Positions 57,635 through 64,000 of a stretch of DNA of 64,000 bases are shown here, one piece after another. Position numbers and translations under genes: made by a program. The stretch comes from Bradyrhizobium sp. AZCC 1721 (GTDB lineage Bacteria > Pseudomonadota > Alphaproteobacteria > Rhizobiales > Xanthobacteraceae). The stretch is taken from NCBI RefSeq assembly GCF_036924715.1, contig NZ_JAZHSB010000001.1, forward strand, positions 1,417,001 through 1,481,000. Direction: 5' to 3'. Every line of letters starts with the position of its first letter. The stretch's first letter is position 1. The notes under the pieces were generated by a model, which searched no databases, was not told where the DNA came from, and was given only the letters and a program-made list of their open reading frames with translations.

Positions 57635-58122
57635 GCCGGACGTCCCTCGTTGAACGCCTCAACCTTCGCCTGACACGGGCATACGCGGCTCTGCGAGGTG
57701 ACCTCGCTACGCGAACGACTCTGGTTTCGACTCAGCCACGACTTCGCCAGGCGGTTCTTAAGCTTGTGGTCGAGCGGCATTTTGCGGAGCATATGCGCCA
57801 TCACGAGCGCGGCGCCGGCGCTGCCCATGAGTGCGCTGTGCAACAGCAGGGTCATCCTGGCGTCCGTCGGGTAGTCGATCTCGTCAGGGACCGCCATGCG
57901 CAGCGCGATTCCTGCGGCGCAGGCGGCGTCGCCCGCGATTGCCGGCCGATATTGCTTGATGGTGGACATGAACATGCCGATGTGGCCGGCGACCTCGAGC
58001 TTGCGAGCCTCGTTGAAGCGCCCGGCGGGTAGTGTCCTCCACAATTCGTCCGGCAGAGGCTCCTTGGCGGCGAACATCGACGCGGTCTCGCTCAACTTTC
58101 TCTGCTTGGTGATCTTACTCAT
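57631..58122 (-). CDS. Hypothetical protein in the AAA+/DUF2130 operon
   Basis: 163 aa from ATG 58122 (MSKITKQRKLSETASMFAAK). It is mostly helical, with a hydrophobic stretch around MTLLLHSALMGSAGAALVMA that could be a membrane-associated helix. The C-terminus is basic and has two cysteines (SRVCPCQAKVEA). No domain recognised. The coding context (4-bp overlap with the phosphoesterase gene) is the main evidence. Confidence 0.68.
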   Translation of the reverse strand: MSKITKQRKLSETASMFAAKEPLPDELWRTLPAGRFNEARKLEVAGHIGMFMSTIKQYRPAIAGDAACAAGIALRMAVPDEIDYPTDARMTLLLHSALMGSAGAALVMAHMLRKMPLDHKLKNRLAKSWLSRNQSRSRSEVTSQSRVCPCQAKVEAFNEGRPA

Positions 58123-58210
58123 GGCACATACCTTCTCCGTTCGCGCCGAAGGGCGCGTTGGCATCCGTTGGGATACCGGCTCGGTTGATTTGATTAATTG
58201 TGGTGCGGTG

Positions 58211-59074
58211 CTAGGTCATGCGCGCGCGCCACGGCCCTGGCCCGGTCGGGCGAGCATTCAGCACCCGGCCGATCGCGCTTTCGCGAATCTCCGCCTCGGC
58301 GGTCGCCGCCACCAAGGGCGGAACGGTGACGTCCGCGCCGAGTGCCTGATTTGCGGCGTGAGACAGGTTCGTCAGCGCCGGCATCAGCAGGTTGCCCATT
58401 TCGGCGTGCAGCGCGCGCTGCAACTCGGCCGTCATGGCATCGATGGTGTCGAGTACCGGCACGCCGAAATGCCCATCGAGTTCTTCCCTTGTCAGCCTCA
58501 TCTCCTTGCTGAAGCCCGAGGCGCCGTAATAGTCGATCACGGCACTGGTCACGGAGCGGATGCCGTCGTAGCCACATTTGGCCAGGAATGACGCCAGGAC
58601 CAGGCGCGAGGCGCGTAAGTCGTGTTCGATGGGACGGCGCTTGCGGGACTCAGTGGCACCATTGCCGCGCTTGACGTCGTAGGCGCCGGCCCAACCACTT
58701 TCAGTATCGACAACGATCAGATCGAGCGTCACCATGCGGCTCGTCTTCGAATCGGCCTTCAACTTGATCTTGGCCAGATCGCGGTCGGAGTTCTGCGAGG
58801 TCAACAGATCTTGCGCAGCCTCAGTAATCGGCAGCGGCACCTCTGTCAGGATCTCGAAGCGACCGCTCGCGGCGAGCGCGTCGCCGAGGGTCCGCTGGAT
58901 CAACAAGCCATGACGCTTCACGACGCTATTGATGATCGAAAAGGACTTGGAAAGATCCGCCCCGATTACCGGATCGATCGGGAAGTCGCCGGCCATGGCG
59001 TTGGCGATCACGGCGTGAGAAGCTCGGGCAATCGCGGCGGGAGATACGAGCGGGGCGGTATCGATGGAGGTCAC
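58211..59074 (-). CDS. Hypothetical protein with nuclease-like DxK motif
   Basis: 287 aa. It is the first gene of the leftward operon. The middle part reads TLDLIVVDTESGWAGAYDVK, with D118 and D133-x-K135. Together with an upstream acidic residue (E78 in EILTEVPLP) this looks like the E...D...DxK core of a PD-(D/E)XK nuclease, though I cannot confirm a fold by eye. The flanking parts are helical. SD AAGGA precedes the ATG. It shares its promoter region with the divergent Xre gene, whose operator at 59123-59147 probably controls both. Confidence 0.68.
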   Translation of the reverse strand: MTSIDTAPLVSPAAIARASHAVIANAMAGDFPIDPVIGADLSKSFSIINSVVKRHGLLIQRTLGDALAASGRFEILTEVPLPITEAAQDLLTSQNSDRDLAKIKLKADSKTSRMVTLDLIVVDTESGWAGAYDVKRGNGATESRKRRPIEHDLRASRLVLASFLAKCGYDGIRSVTSAVIDYYGASGFSKEMRLTREELDGHFGVPVLDTIDAMTAELQRALHAEMGNLLMPALTNLSHAANQALGADVTVPPLVAATAEAEIRESAIGRVLNARPTGPGPWRARMT

Positions 59075-59122
59075 AGGAAGGTCCTTTCGTTGTCTGTAGA
59101 AAGATCATCTCATGACCGACCC

Positions 59123-59147
59123 AATTTGTCACCTGAAGTGACAAATT
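59123..59147. promoter_or_regulatory. Perfect inverted repeat abutting the Xre start codon
   Basis: Arms AATTTGTCAC (59123-59132) and GTGACAAATT (59138-59147) are perfect inverted copies with a 5-bp spacer. The right arm ends at the base before the ATG at 59148, leaving no room for a Shine-Dalgarno site. It is most likely the operator of the Xre protein, and perhaps of the divergent operon. Confidence 0.82.
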
Positions 59148-59384
59148 ATGGTTAACGTGTTCCAAATTCGCGCAGCTCGCGCATGGATTGGCCTATCCCA
59201 AGAAGAGTTGGCGGACGAAGCCGGCATTGCACGGAGAACGCTTATCCGCCTTGAAAACTCGGAGGAGCCCGGCTCCGAACGCACGATGGAAAAGTTGCGG
59301 GTCGCCCTAGAGAAGCACGGCATCGAATTCCTGTTCGAAGGTCTGCAAGGCGTCGGCGTTAGGTACCGCGGCCTCAAGAACTGA
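59148..59384 (+). CDS. Xre-family helix-turn-helix regulator
   Basis: 78 aa. The helix-turn-helix covers residues 5-60: RAARAWIGLSQEELADEAGI, then ARRTLIRLENSEEPGSERTM. The C-terminal tail LEKHGIEFLFEGLQGVGVRY is typical of short Xre regulators of mobile elements. It is divergent from the operon at 59074 with a perfect inverted repeat in front, so it probably represses itself and that operon. A leaderless mRNA is likely. Confidence 0.88.
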   Translation: MVNVFQIRAARAWIGLSQEELADEAGIARRTLIRLENSEEPGSERTMEKLRVALEKHGIEFLFEGLQGVGVRYRGLKN

Positions 59385-59575
59385 TTTGCGGCATAACCCC
59401 GCCACGTCACGATGAGGGCGCAAGGGAAAGAACCTGAAACGCGATGGTGCTCTCTCCAAATGCGACAGAGAAGTAGCGACTTTCTTGGAATGATACGCGC
59501 GGCGCGGTGACGATCCACGAAGCCGATCGCAGGGAGGCCGGGCGTGTCCGTCCGGCCATCATACTGGTGATGTAG

Positions 59576-60124
59576 TCACGGCTTCGTCGTAGATATGTTC
59601 TCACTGTGCCGCGCGATCAGCGGGTAGTTCCAGCCATCCATCCCCATCTCTTGCATAGCGTCGTGGATCGCTTCGATTTCGCGAATCGTGAAACGATCCA
59701 GCAGCGACAGCGCCGGCATCCCGCACGGAAGCAGTGTGCTGGCCAGCCCCACGATGAAATTCTCGCCAGTCGACTCGGTGCCGATCGCACCGGTGCCGCT
59801 GACCCCACGCTCAATGTAGAGTTTCCACCGTTTCGCGGCACCCTTTCTGGCGTTGAGACGCTGACGTTCCAGATGCTGCAGCTCGATTGGCGTGTTCGCC
59901 AGCGCCAGCGCGTTGCCGGCTGCCTCCAACAGATCAGCCTTGTCGCCGGCCACGAGTGCGCCACCTTCGTACACCTTGTCGGGTGACGACCATGCATGCC
60001 AACCGTGATGATCCTGCCTGACTAACGCGCTCAGGCCCTCGTCTGACTCGACCAGATAAACATCTGGACCGAGCCAAGCGATCGGCTTGATCGACTTGAT
60101 CCGATTCTTATGAGTTTCAACCAT
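59576..60124 (-). CDS. Hypothetical island protein
   Basis: 182 aa. The N-terminal half looks like a small beta-rich domain (IKPIAWLGPDVYLVESDEGL, SALVRQDHHGWHAWSSPDKV), the C-terminal half helical (DRFTIREIEAIHDAMQEMGM). No named family recognised. GAAAGAG lies before the ATG. It is on the same strand as the nuclease-like operon but separated from it by the Xre gene. Confidence 0.6.
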   Translation of the reverse strand: MVETHKNRIKSIKPIAWLGPDVYLVESDEGLSALVRQDHHGWHAWSSPDKVYEGGALVAGDKADLLEAAGNALALANTPIELQHLERQRLNARKGAAKRWKLYIERGVSGTGAIGTESTGENFIVGLASTLLPCGMPALSLLDRFTIREIEAIHDAMQEMGMDGWNYPLIARHSENISTTKP

Positions 60125-60175
60125 CGTTCTCTTTCCTCTAACTGGGTTGGATTGTTTGGAAGCGTGTGCCGGCGA

Positions 60176-60436
60176 TCAATAGTGCCCAGAGCCGTACACG
60201 CTCGGTCCGTCCCACTGCTGACCGCGAAACGTTGAATTATATTTCCGGACGATGGTGCGCTGACGCATGTCGAGACGTTCCCAGGCATCGCGCTTTGCCT
60301 GATAGGGCTCTGGCAGATCTTCGAAGCGTCCAAGCGCAAGGCACGCGGTGACGATCTCCGATGTCGAACCGCAAGCTATGCTCATGGTCATTATCCCAGC
60401 CAAGACATTCGTGATCAAATTCTCTTCAGCGCTCAT
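60176..60436 (-). CDS. Small hypothetical island protein
   Basis: 86 aa. MSAEENLITNVLAGIMTMSI is followed by RFEDLPEPYQAKRDAWERLD and a polar end. Not recognised. It ends 51 bp before the next gene on the same strand and may be co-transcribed with it. Confidence 0.5.
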   Translation of the reverse strand: MSAEENLITNVLAGIMTMSIACGSTSEIVTACLALGRFEDLPEPYQAKRDAWERLDMRQRTIVRKYNSTFRGQQWDGPSVYGSGHY

Positions 60437-60699
60437 TCAAGACACTCCAGTTTGTTGATGGTTGCATTGATTTGGGCTGGCAGAAGGAGGAACGCAAACC
60501 GGCAACGGCTCAAACCTGCCTACGCGCAAGGATTCGTTTTTTGATGTGATTGAATCTTCAACCGAAAAAAATGCAGGCGATTGGTTAAAAGGCGTCGGCT
60601 TGACCGCCATTCTTGCGCGCTCTGACCGTGCTTCAGCCGTACCCTGTTTGGATCTACCGTTGCAACGCAAGCGGATCGTGTCGGTGCTCAACTTAAGAA

Positions 60700-60920
60700 T
60701 TGGTCGCGGACGAAGATAGCGCCGATCCGCTTGGGCACGGTGGTGACAGAGAAACCAGCGAGCGACATTGCGAGCCTCATGAGATCGAGACTTCGTTCGA
60801 GTTCGTGATGAAGCTGCCCGTTGTGACTGCCGACGCGCCGCGAAAACTCGTGTGCTTCCCTGGGTGCGGCAAAAGCGTGTTGCACCGTTCTCTCAGCCCT
60901 CCCATTCAAAGCGGGTGGTC
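60700..60920 (+). pseudogene. Degraded C-terminal fragment of an integrase 2-like recombinase
   Basis: ADPLGHGGDRETSERHCEPH matches the end of integrase 2 (ADLLGHGGDTETSERYCESH), and EFVMKLPVVTAD matches KFVMELPVVTAD. The frame then shifts near 60850, and LPWVRQKRVAPFSQPSHSKR matches IPWVAEKRVAPFSQPSRSKR. The nucleophile Tyr is replaced by His. Only about 70 residues remain. It lies in the same orientation as integrase 2, and the cargo at 49.2-60.7 kb sits between the two matching 3' ends. Confidence 0.82.
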
Positions 60921-61433
60921 TGTCGCCTGCGTGATTATAAGGAAGCGTCTCCTTCTAGGAACGCTTGCTTGGTCTCGCTCTTTCGTTTGACGACTGTTTT
61001 CGCGGTCATACCCACTCCAATGATGGCAACTCGGTACGACTAGCTTCCTGACCTGACGGCGGAATTTGGCTTTCCACATTTAGTAATTTTGACCAAAACT
61101 ATTTTCCTTTGATCACGCCTTCATTCACGCCAATATTGGGGTGGGCACGTCGAAGCGCAAACCAGATCGGATGCAAGCGAATAAGGGACGCAAATGGCCG
61201 AGTATCCCCTGTCGAGGAATTGCGGAGGCAGAGATGGCTGCTGTACGCGAAGACCACATACTGTCATGCATAGCCCAATCGCCGACGACCATGATACGCC
61301 ACGCGACGATGACAATCCTTTTCGTCATGCGTGGCGCAAGCTCGCCGCGTAGCTAATGCTCGATCCGGTGCGCGCAAGAAAGCGACAAACGGAAAGCAAG
61401 GCAAGCAACAAGCATAGAAAGGACGGATCCGGA
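60921..61433. other. 513-bp stretch without a supported gene
   Basis: Short frames on both strands show no domain or ribosome site. The composition is more AT-rich than the core around 61060-61130. Probably island debris plus the promoter of the gene at 61434. Confidence 0.5.
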
Positions 61434-61934
61434 ATGACCGAGACATTGACGCACGCAGACATCCAGGACCTTCTGAAAGGGTTCGGCGCGGCGATCGAGC
61501 TAGATCAGCGCCGCGTCAGCGCGATGCCGGCGACGAATTTCAAAGCTCCATACGACGACAGAATGTGGCGCGCGTGGCGGGCCGGTCATATCGGCTTCAT
61601 CAACAAGCTGCTTTCGTCTGTGGAGATGATGCCGTCGGTGATGCTGACAGAGCTGACCGCGATCGCGATCACCTATGAGCCGAAAGTTGTCAGAAAAGTC
61701 GCGATCGAGCTCTTCGCCGAGGTCGTAAGTGACAGTTGTGCGGAGGAGGAGCTCGCAACGGCGCAGTCCTTCTTTGCCTGCCTAATCAGGCTGGTCGGCG
61801 AGCACTCCGAAGCCGGCCGGCGATCCCAAAACGCTGGGAGTTCGATCTTGCAGTGGCTGGCTGTCACCGACCCGCTGTGCATTGCTCAGGATCCGGAATT
61901 TAGCTACGGCCAGCCCAGTGGGTTCGTCAGCTGA
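61434..61934 (+). CDS. Hypothetical protein
   Basis: 166 aa from ATG 61434, with AAAGGA 12 bp upstream. It is helical: LTHADIQDLLKGFGAAIELD, FINKLLSSVEMMPSVMLTEL, and VRKVAIELFAEVVSDSCAEE. No family recognised. The frame is open further upstream, but that stretch lacks a start with a ribosome site. It ends close to the tRNA-Lys-like remnant, so it may be the last cargo gene of an island. Confidence 0.6.
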   Translation: MTETLTHADIQDLLKGFGAAIELDQRRVSAMPATNFKAPYDDRMWRAWRAGHIGFINKLLSSVEMMPSVMLTELTAIAITYEPKVVRKVAIELFAEVVSDSCAEEELATAQSFFACLIRLVGEHSEAGRRSQNAGSSILQWLAVTDPLCIAQDPEFSYGQPSGFVS

Positions 61935-62027
61935 AGGTGACGATACTCATTCTCAGCTTGGGGCTGCCTAGGTTGTGTCACTCCCTTTTCGTAGTTCCAG
62001 TCCAAACCATAAGTAAAGCAGAAGATC

Positions 62028-62066
62028 CGCTGACTCTTAATCAGCGGGTCCCAGGTTCGAGCCCTG
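62028..62066 (+). other. tRNA-Lys(CTT)-like 3' half remnant (probable att site)
   Basis: The anticodon stem-loop GCTGA-CTCTTAA-TCAGC with anticodon CTT is followed by GGGTC and the T arm CCAGG-TTCGAGC-CCTG. Upstream there is no D arm or 5' acceptor strand. Downstream bases TTGGTCCCCA do not form a convincing Lys acceptor end. It is therefore the 3'-half copy left by integration at a tRNA-Lys gene, not a working tRNA. Confidence 0.72.
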
Positions 62067-62261
62067 CCTTGGTCCCCAACCGCCAACTCACATTTTTCCA
62101 CTTGGCGTCAGCAAGCATGTCTTCCGACGGCATCGACAACAGATCCGGGATATGTCGCTCACGGGGGCGCCCCCGACCAGCTATCGGAAAGATGCACTCC
62201 TGCCGGATATACTCTCTGACGCCCCAGGATACCGACTGCCCAAACCAGCCCGCGCGCCTTG

Positions 62262-62405
62262 TCAGCGATTGAGTGACAGGGTCGGCGCAATGGTTGCGGA
62301 GTTGTCGTTTTGCAGATCACTGACCAGCACATAACCGCCGAACAGGATGACGGCCAGCAAGCCATAGACAAGACAGGAACGCCGTCCGGATCTCTGACCG
62401 CTCAT
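62262..62405 (-). CDS. Small single-pass membrane protein
   Basis: 47 aa from ATG 62405. A basic N-terminus (MSGQRSGRRS) is followed by one membrane helix (CLVYGLLAVILFGGYVLVSD) and a polar tail. Typical of small Bradyrhizobium membrane peptides; function unknown. It follows the next gene on the same strand after about 35 bp. Confidence 0.55.
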   Translation of the reverse strand: MSGQRSGRRSCLVYGLLAVILFGGYVLVSDLQNDNSATIAPTLSLNR

Positions 62406-62439
62406 TTCGCTGCAATCCGTGTCTTGGCGAACCGGCCGC

Positions 62440-62811
62440 TCAGCTCTTTGTGGCCGTCTTGGAGAGCTCGGCTTCCACGCCGGCTGCGCAGGCCCTGGCG
62501 AATGAATAGTCCATGCTCGTGGAGGCAACGGTCTTGACGTATTCGCTGATGACGTTGTCCTTTGAATAGGGGCCCGCCGCCTTGAACTTGGCGACGGCGC
62601 CATCGGCCGCCGTGAACTGCGCGACGCAGATCGGGACCAGGACAGACATCCGGCCGTTGTTCTCTGCCGTGGCGCTCATGGTCTTGGCAGTGCCGCCGGT
62701 GACCCAGCCGCCCCACATGAATCCGATCGCCATCGCCGCAACAGCGCCGAACGCGATACCCTGGAGAAAACGGGTCCGCGCCTCACCTTGCAAAATGTCG
62801 GGCATTCTCAT
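62440..62811 (-). CDS. Membrane-anchored hypothetical protein
   Basis: 123 aa from ATG 62811 (MRMPDILQGEARTRFLQ). One N-terminal membrane helix (GIAFGAVAAMAIGFMWGGWV) precedes an exported domain with two cysteines (MSVLVPICVAQFTAADGAVA and YSFARACAAGVEAELS). AAAGGAGA lies before the ATG. I recall similar Bradyrhizobium proteins without known function. Confidence 0.7.
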   Translation of the reverse strand: MRMPDILQGEARTRFLQGIAFGAVAAMAIGFMWGGWVTGGTAKTMSATAENNGRMSVLVPICVAQFTAADGAVAKFKAAGPYSKDNVISEYVKTVASTSMDYSFARACAAGVEAELSKTATKS

Positions 62812-63088
62812 GATGGTCTCCTTTGTTGTTGTTTGCGCGCACGAGCGCGTTCGCAGCCGCAGGACGCCGCTTGCGTCCGCGCTTGGCAAAAACATTCAGC
62901 CTATTGAGATTGCGCCTTCCGATGGCACGCAAGCTGCCGCTACGAGGACGAGCGCGACTTCGGACGTCACCGCTTCATGGACAGCTTCAAGGCGAACAAC
63001 TGTACCTTGTCGTTCAACGGTAGACCCTTGTCGTGATGCTGTACAGCACGTTCTTGGTCTCTAGTCAGAAGGTCGTAAGTGTTTCGTT

Positions 63089-63349
63089 TCAGAAATTTGC
63101 GGCGACCAGATCGTAAGAGCCGCGGCTGCCACGGACGTAAACCTTCGCAGCCGCCGCGCATATCACATCACGGTTGCAATCGAACGCGTCCAGTAAGCCG
63201 GACTCGTCGGGGCGGGCATCTGGTTGAATTCGCCTCAATGCGCCTTCGTCGATGAAGAATGACGCTTCCAGCGCGCTATCGTGTCCCCAAAACCGCACGG
63301 CTCGCCGGGTTTGGTCATATGAACGGCTATGATTTGGAAATTCGATCAT
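63089..63349 (-). CDS. DUF1488 family protein
   Basis: 86 aa. MIEFPNHSRSYDQTRRAVRF, WGHDSALEASFFIDEGALRR and the end VYVRGSRGSYDLVAANF fit DUF1488, a small family common in rhizobia. Function unknown. The start agrees with the family. The 277 bp before the 62811 gene start hold nothing I can support. Confidence 0.82.
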   Translation of the reverse strand: MIEFPNHSRSYDQTRRAVRFWGHDSALEASFFIDEGALRRIQPDARPDESGLLDAFDCNRDVICAAAAKVYVRGSRGSYDLVAANF

Positions 63350-63725
63350 GGGTTGCCACCGTTCAGATTATCAGCCGCCGCGTCTCACCAACTCTCTCAC
63401 GACCTCTGTCGAGGCCTGATTCAATGGCCTCGAGACCCGCCCATCGAAGCGACGTGCGTTTGGTCAATGTCGTTGACGAGATTTGGCGTAGGCTAAGCTT
63501 CGCGCTGCCGTAAGGGCGATGCTGAAGCAATACGATGGCGCTGGGATTCAGATGGCTGCTCAATGCCGCATTACAAGCCTTGCCAGCCGGCCCCAGAAAA
63601 CAAACTGCGATTCTCCTCGCTATTGGGCAGATCGTCCCTATATGCAAGACATCACCGCGCGCCTCCCAGGCTACTATCGGTGACGGAGAGCGTTGCGCTC
63701 CCGCCTCAACCAAAAGGGCGGTCAT
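63350..63725. other. 376-bp stretch without a supported gene
   Basis: A minus-strand frame at 63363-63725 is open, but its product has no domain character and starts inside the ribosome-site region of the next gene. I see no repeat or hairpin. Confidence 0.45.
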
Positions 63726-63833
63726 ATGCCAAAATTCCCCCCATTCAATCTTCGTGAGTGGTTGGTACCCCCGGTATTGATGCCGATCTTTCTAGTGCTG
63801 CTGGTCGCCGCTGCGATGGTTATTCAATGGTGA
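63726..63833 (+). CDS. Very small membrane peptide
   Basis: 35 aa: MPKFPPFNLREWLVPPVL, then a membrane helix (LMPIFLVLLVAAAMVIQW) to the end. AAGGGCGG lies 6 bp before the ATG. Peptides of this shape occur in Bradyrhizobium islands. The next gene starts inside its last codons. Confidence 0.55.
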   Translation: MPKFPPFNLREWLVPPVLMPIFLVLLVAAAMVIQW

Positions 63834-64000
63834 TCCGGCGTAGCGCGGTTACGCCGCAGGACCGGCCGTCTCCGAGCAAACAAACCCGATCGGCGCTTGC
63901 CTGCGATCTGGACGCAGGGGCGGTGATCGCCCTCGACGAGGCTCGCGGGATGCCGCCGGGGGATGAGCGCACCGAGGCGATTCACAAAGCAACAATCCTT
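63827..64000 (+). CDS. Small hypothetical protein, C-terminus cut by window edge
   Basis: 58 codons from ATG 63827 to the edge, open throughout. The start overlaps the upstream stop by 7 bp, so translation is coupled. The visible end, ALDEARGMPPGDERTEAIHK, is a pattern I associate with a short Bradyrhizobium family (ARxMPPGxERTEA); function unknown. Confidence 0.6.
   Translation, partial: MVIRRSAVTPQDRPSPSKQTRSALACDLDAGAVIALDEARGMPPGDERTEAIHKATIL

Noticed and set aside
62028..62078. Functional tRNA-Lys
   Set aside because: The 5' half is missing and the acceptor end does not fit.
63363..63725. 120-codon minus-strand frame
   Set aside because: Biased composition, no domain, and its start coincides with the ribosome site of a better small gene.

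Overview
The window looks like chromosome of a Bradyrhizobium or a close relative in the Rhizobiales. It is GC-rich throughout. It carries a CtrA/FlbD/SciP-type flagellar regulon, small families typical of Bradyrhizobiaceae (DUF1153, DUF1488, DUF2336, DUF4112, a DUF3309-like peptide), and several families of short palindromic intergenic repeats. All family names come from reading the translations; no database search was run.

Positions 1-45.3 kb are ordinary core DNA. Region by region: (1) 0-4 kb is a small catabolic regulon of VOC dioxygenase-like protein, quinone oxidoreductase, GntR/FCD regulator, a frameshifted fumarylacetoacetase-like gene and an AA_synth protein; one 14-bp palindrome recurs upstream of both transcription units. 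(2) 4.2-5.9 kb is a ribbon-helix-helix regulator coupled to a PHB-depolymerase-type esterase. (3) 6-27 kb is housekeeping and envelope genes: alpha-hydroxy-acid oxidase, MlaD/MCE protein, TPR proteins, an L,D-transpeptidase, EamA exporter, YbaK, PurA, a glycosyltransferase, MsrA/MsrB, a TPR-caspase protein and a RecD-like helicase. (4) 27-34 kb is a sulfonate uptake and desulfonation operon (two SsuA-like proteins, SsuD, SsuC, SsuB, flavin reductase). (5) 34.2-42.5 kb is flagellar: fliK-flgD behind a sigma-54 promoter, sciP, and fliF-fliG-fliH/flbE-fliN-flbD. (6) 42.8-45.3 kb holds mnmA, a PmtA-like methyltransferase and an intact tRNA-Met(CAT).

From tRNA-Met to the right edge the sequence is accessory. 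There are two tyrosine recombinases (the second frameshifted), a 29-bp tRNA-Gln-like 3' end just before the second one, a degraded second copy of that recombinase's C-terminus at 60.7 kb, and a tRNA-Lys(CTT)-like remnant at 62.0 kb. Between the two recombinase 3' ends (49.2-60.7 kb) lies a cargo block.

The most interesting cargo is at 49.8-53.3 kb: a short prokaryotic Argonaute (MID-PIWI, without recognisable catalytic residues) whose start overlaps the stop of its partner. The partner is an APAZ protein with two effector modules in one chain, an N-terminal Mrr-like PD-(D/E)XK nuclease and a TIR domain of the SPARTA kind. The TIR has Asp where SPARTA TIRs have the catalytic Glu, so the nuclease may be the working effector. 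Next to it, on the other strand, is a tightly packed operon (59.07 to 53.4 kb) encoding a possible nuclease, a small protein, a metallophosphoesterase, another small protein, a AAA+ ATPase and a DUF2130 coiled-coil/nuclease-like protein. A divergent Xre regulator with a perfect inverted repeat abutting its start codon sits upstream. This operon is a candidate undescribed defence or mobile-element system.
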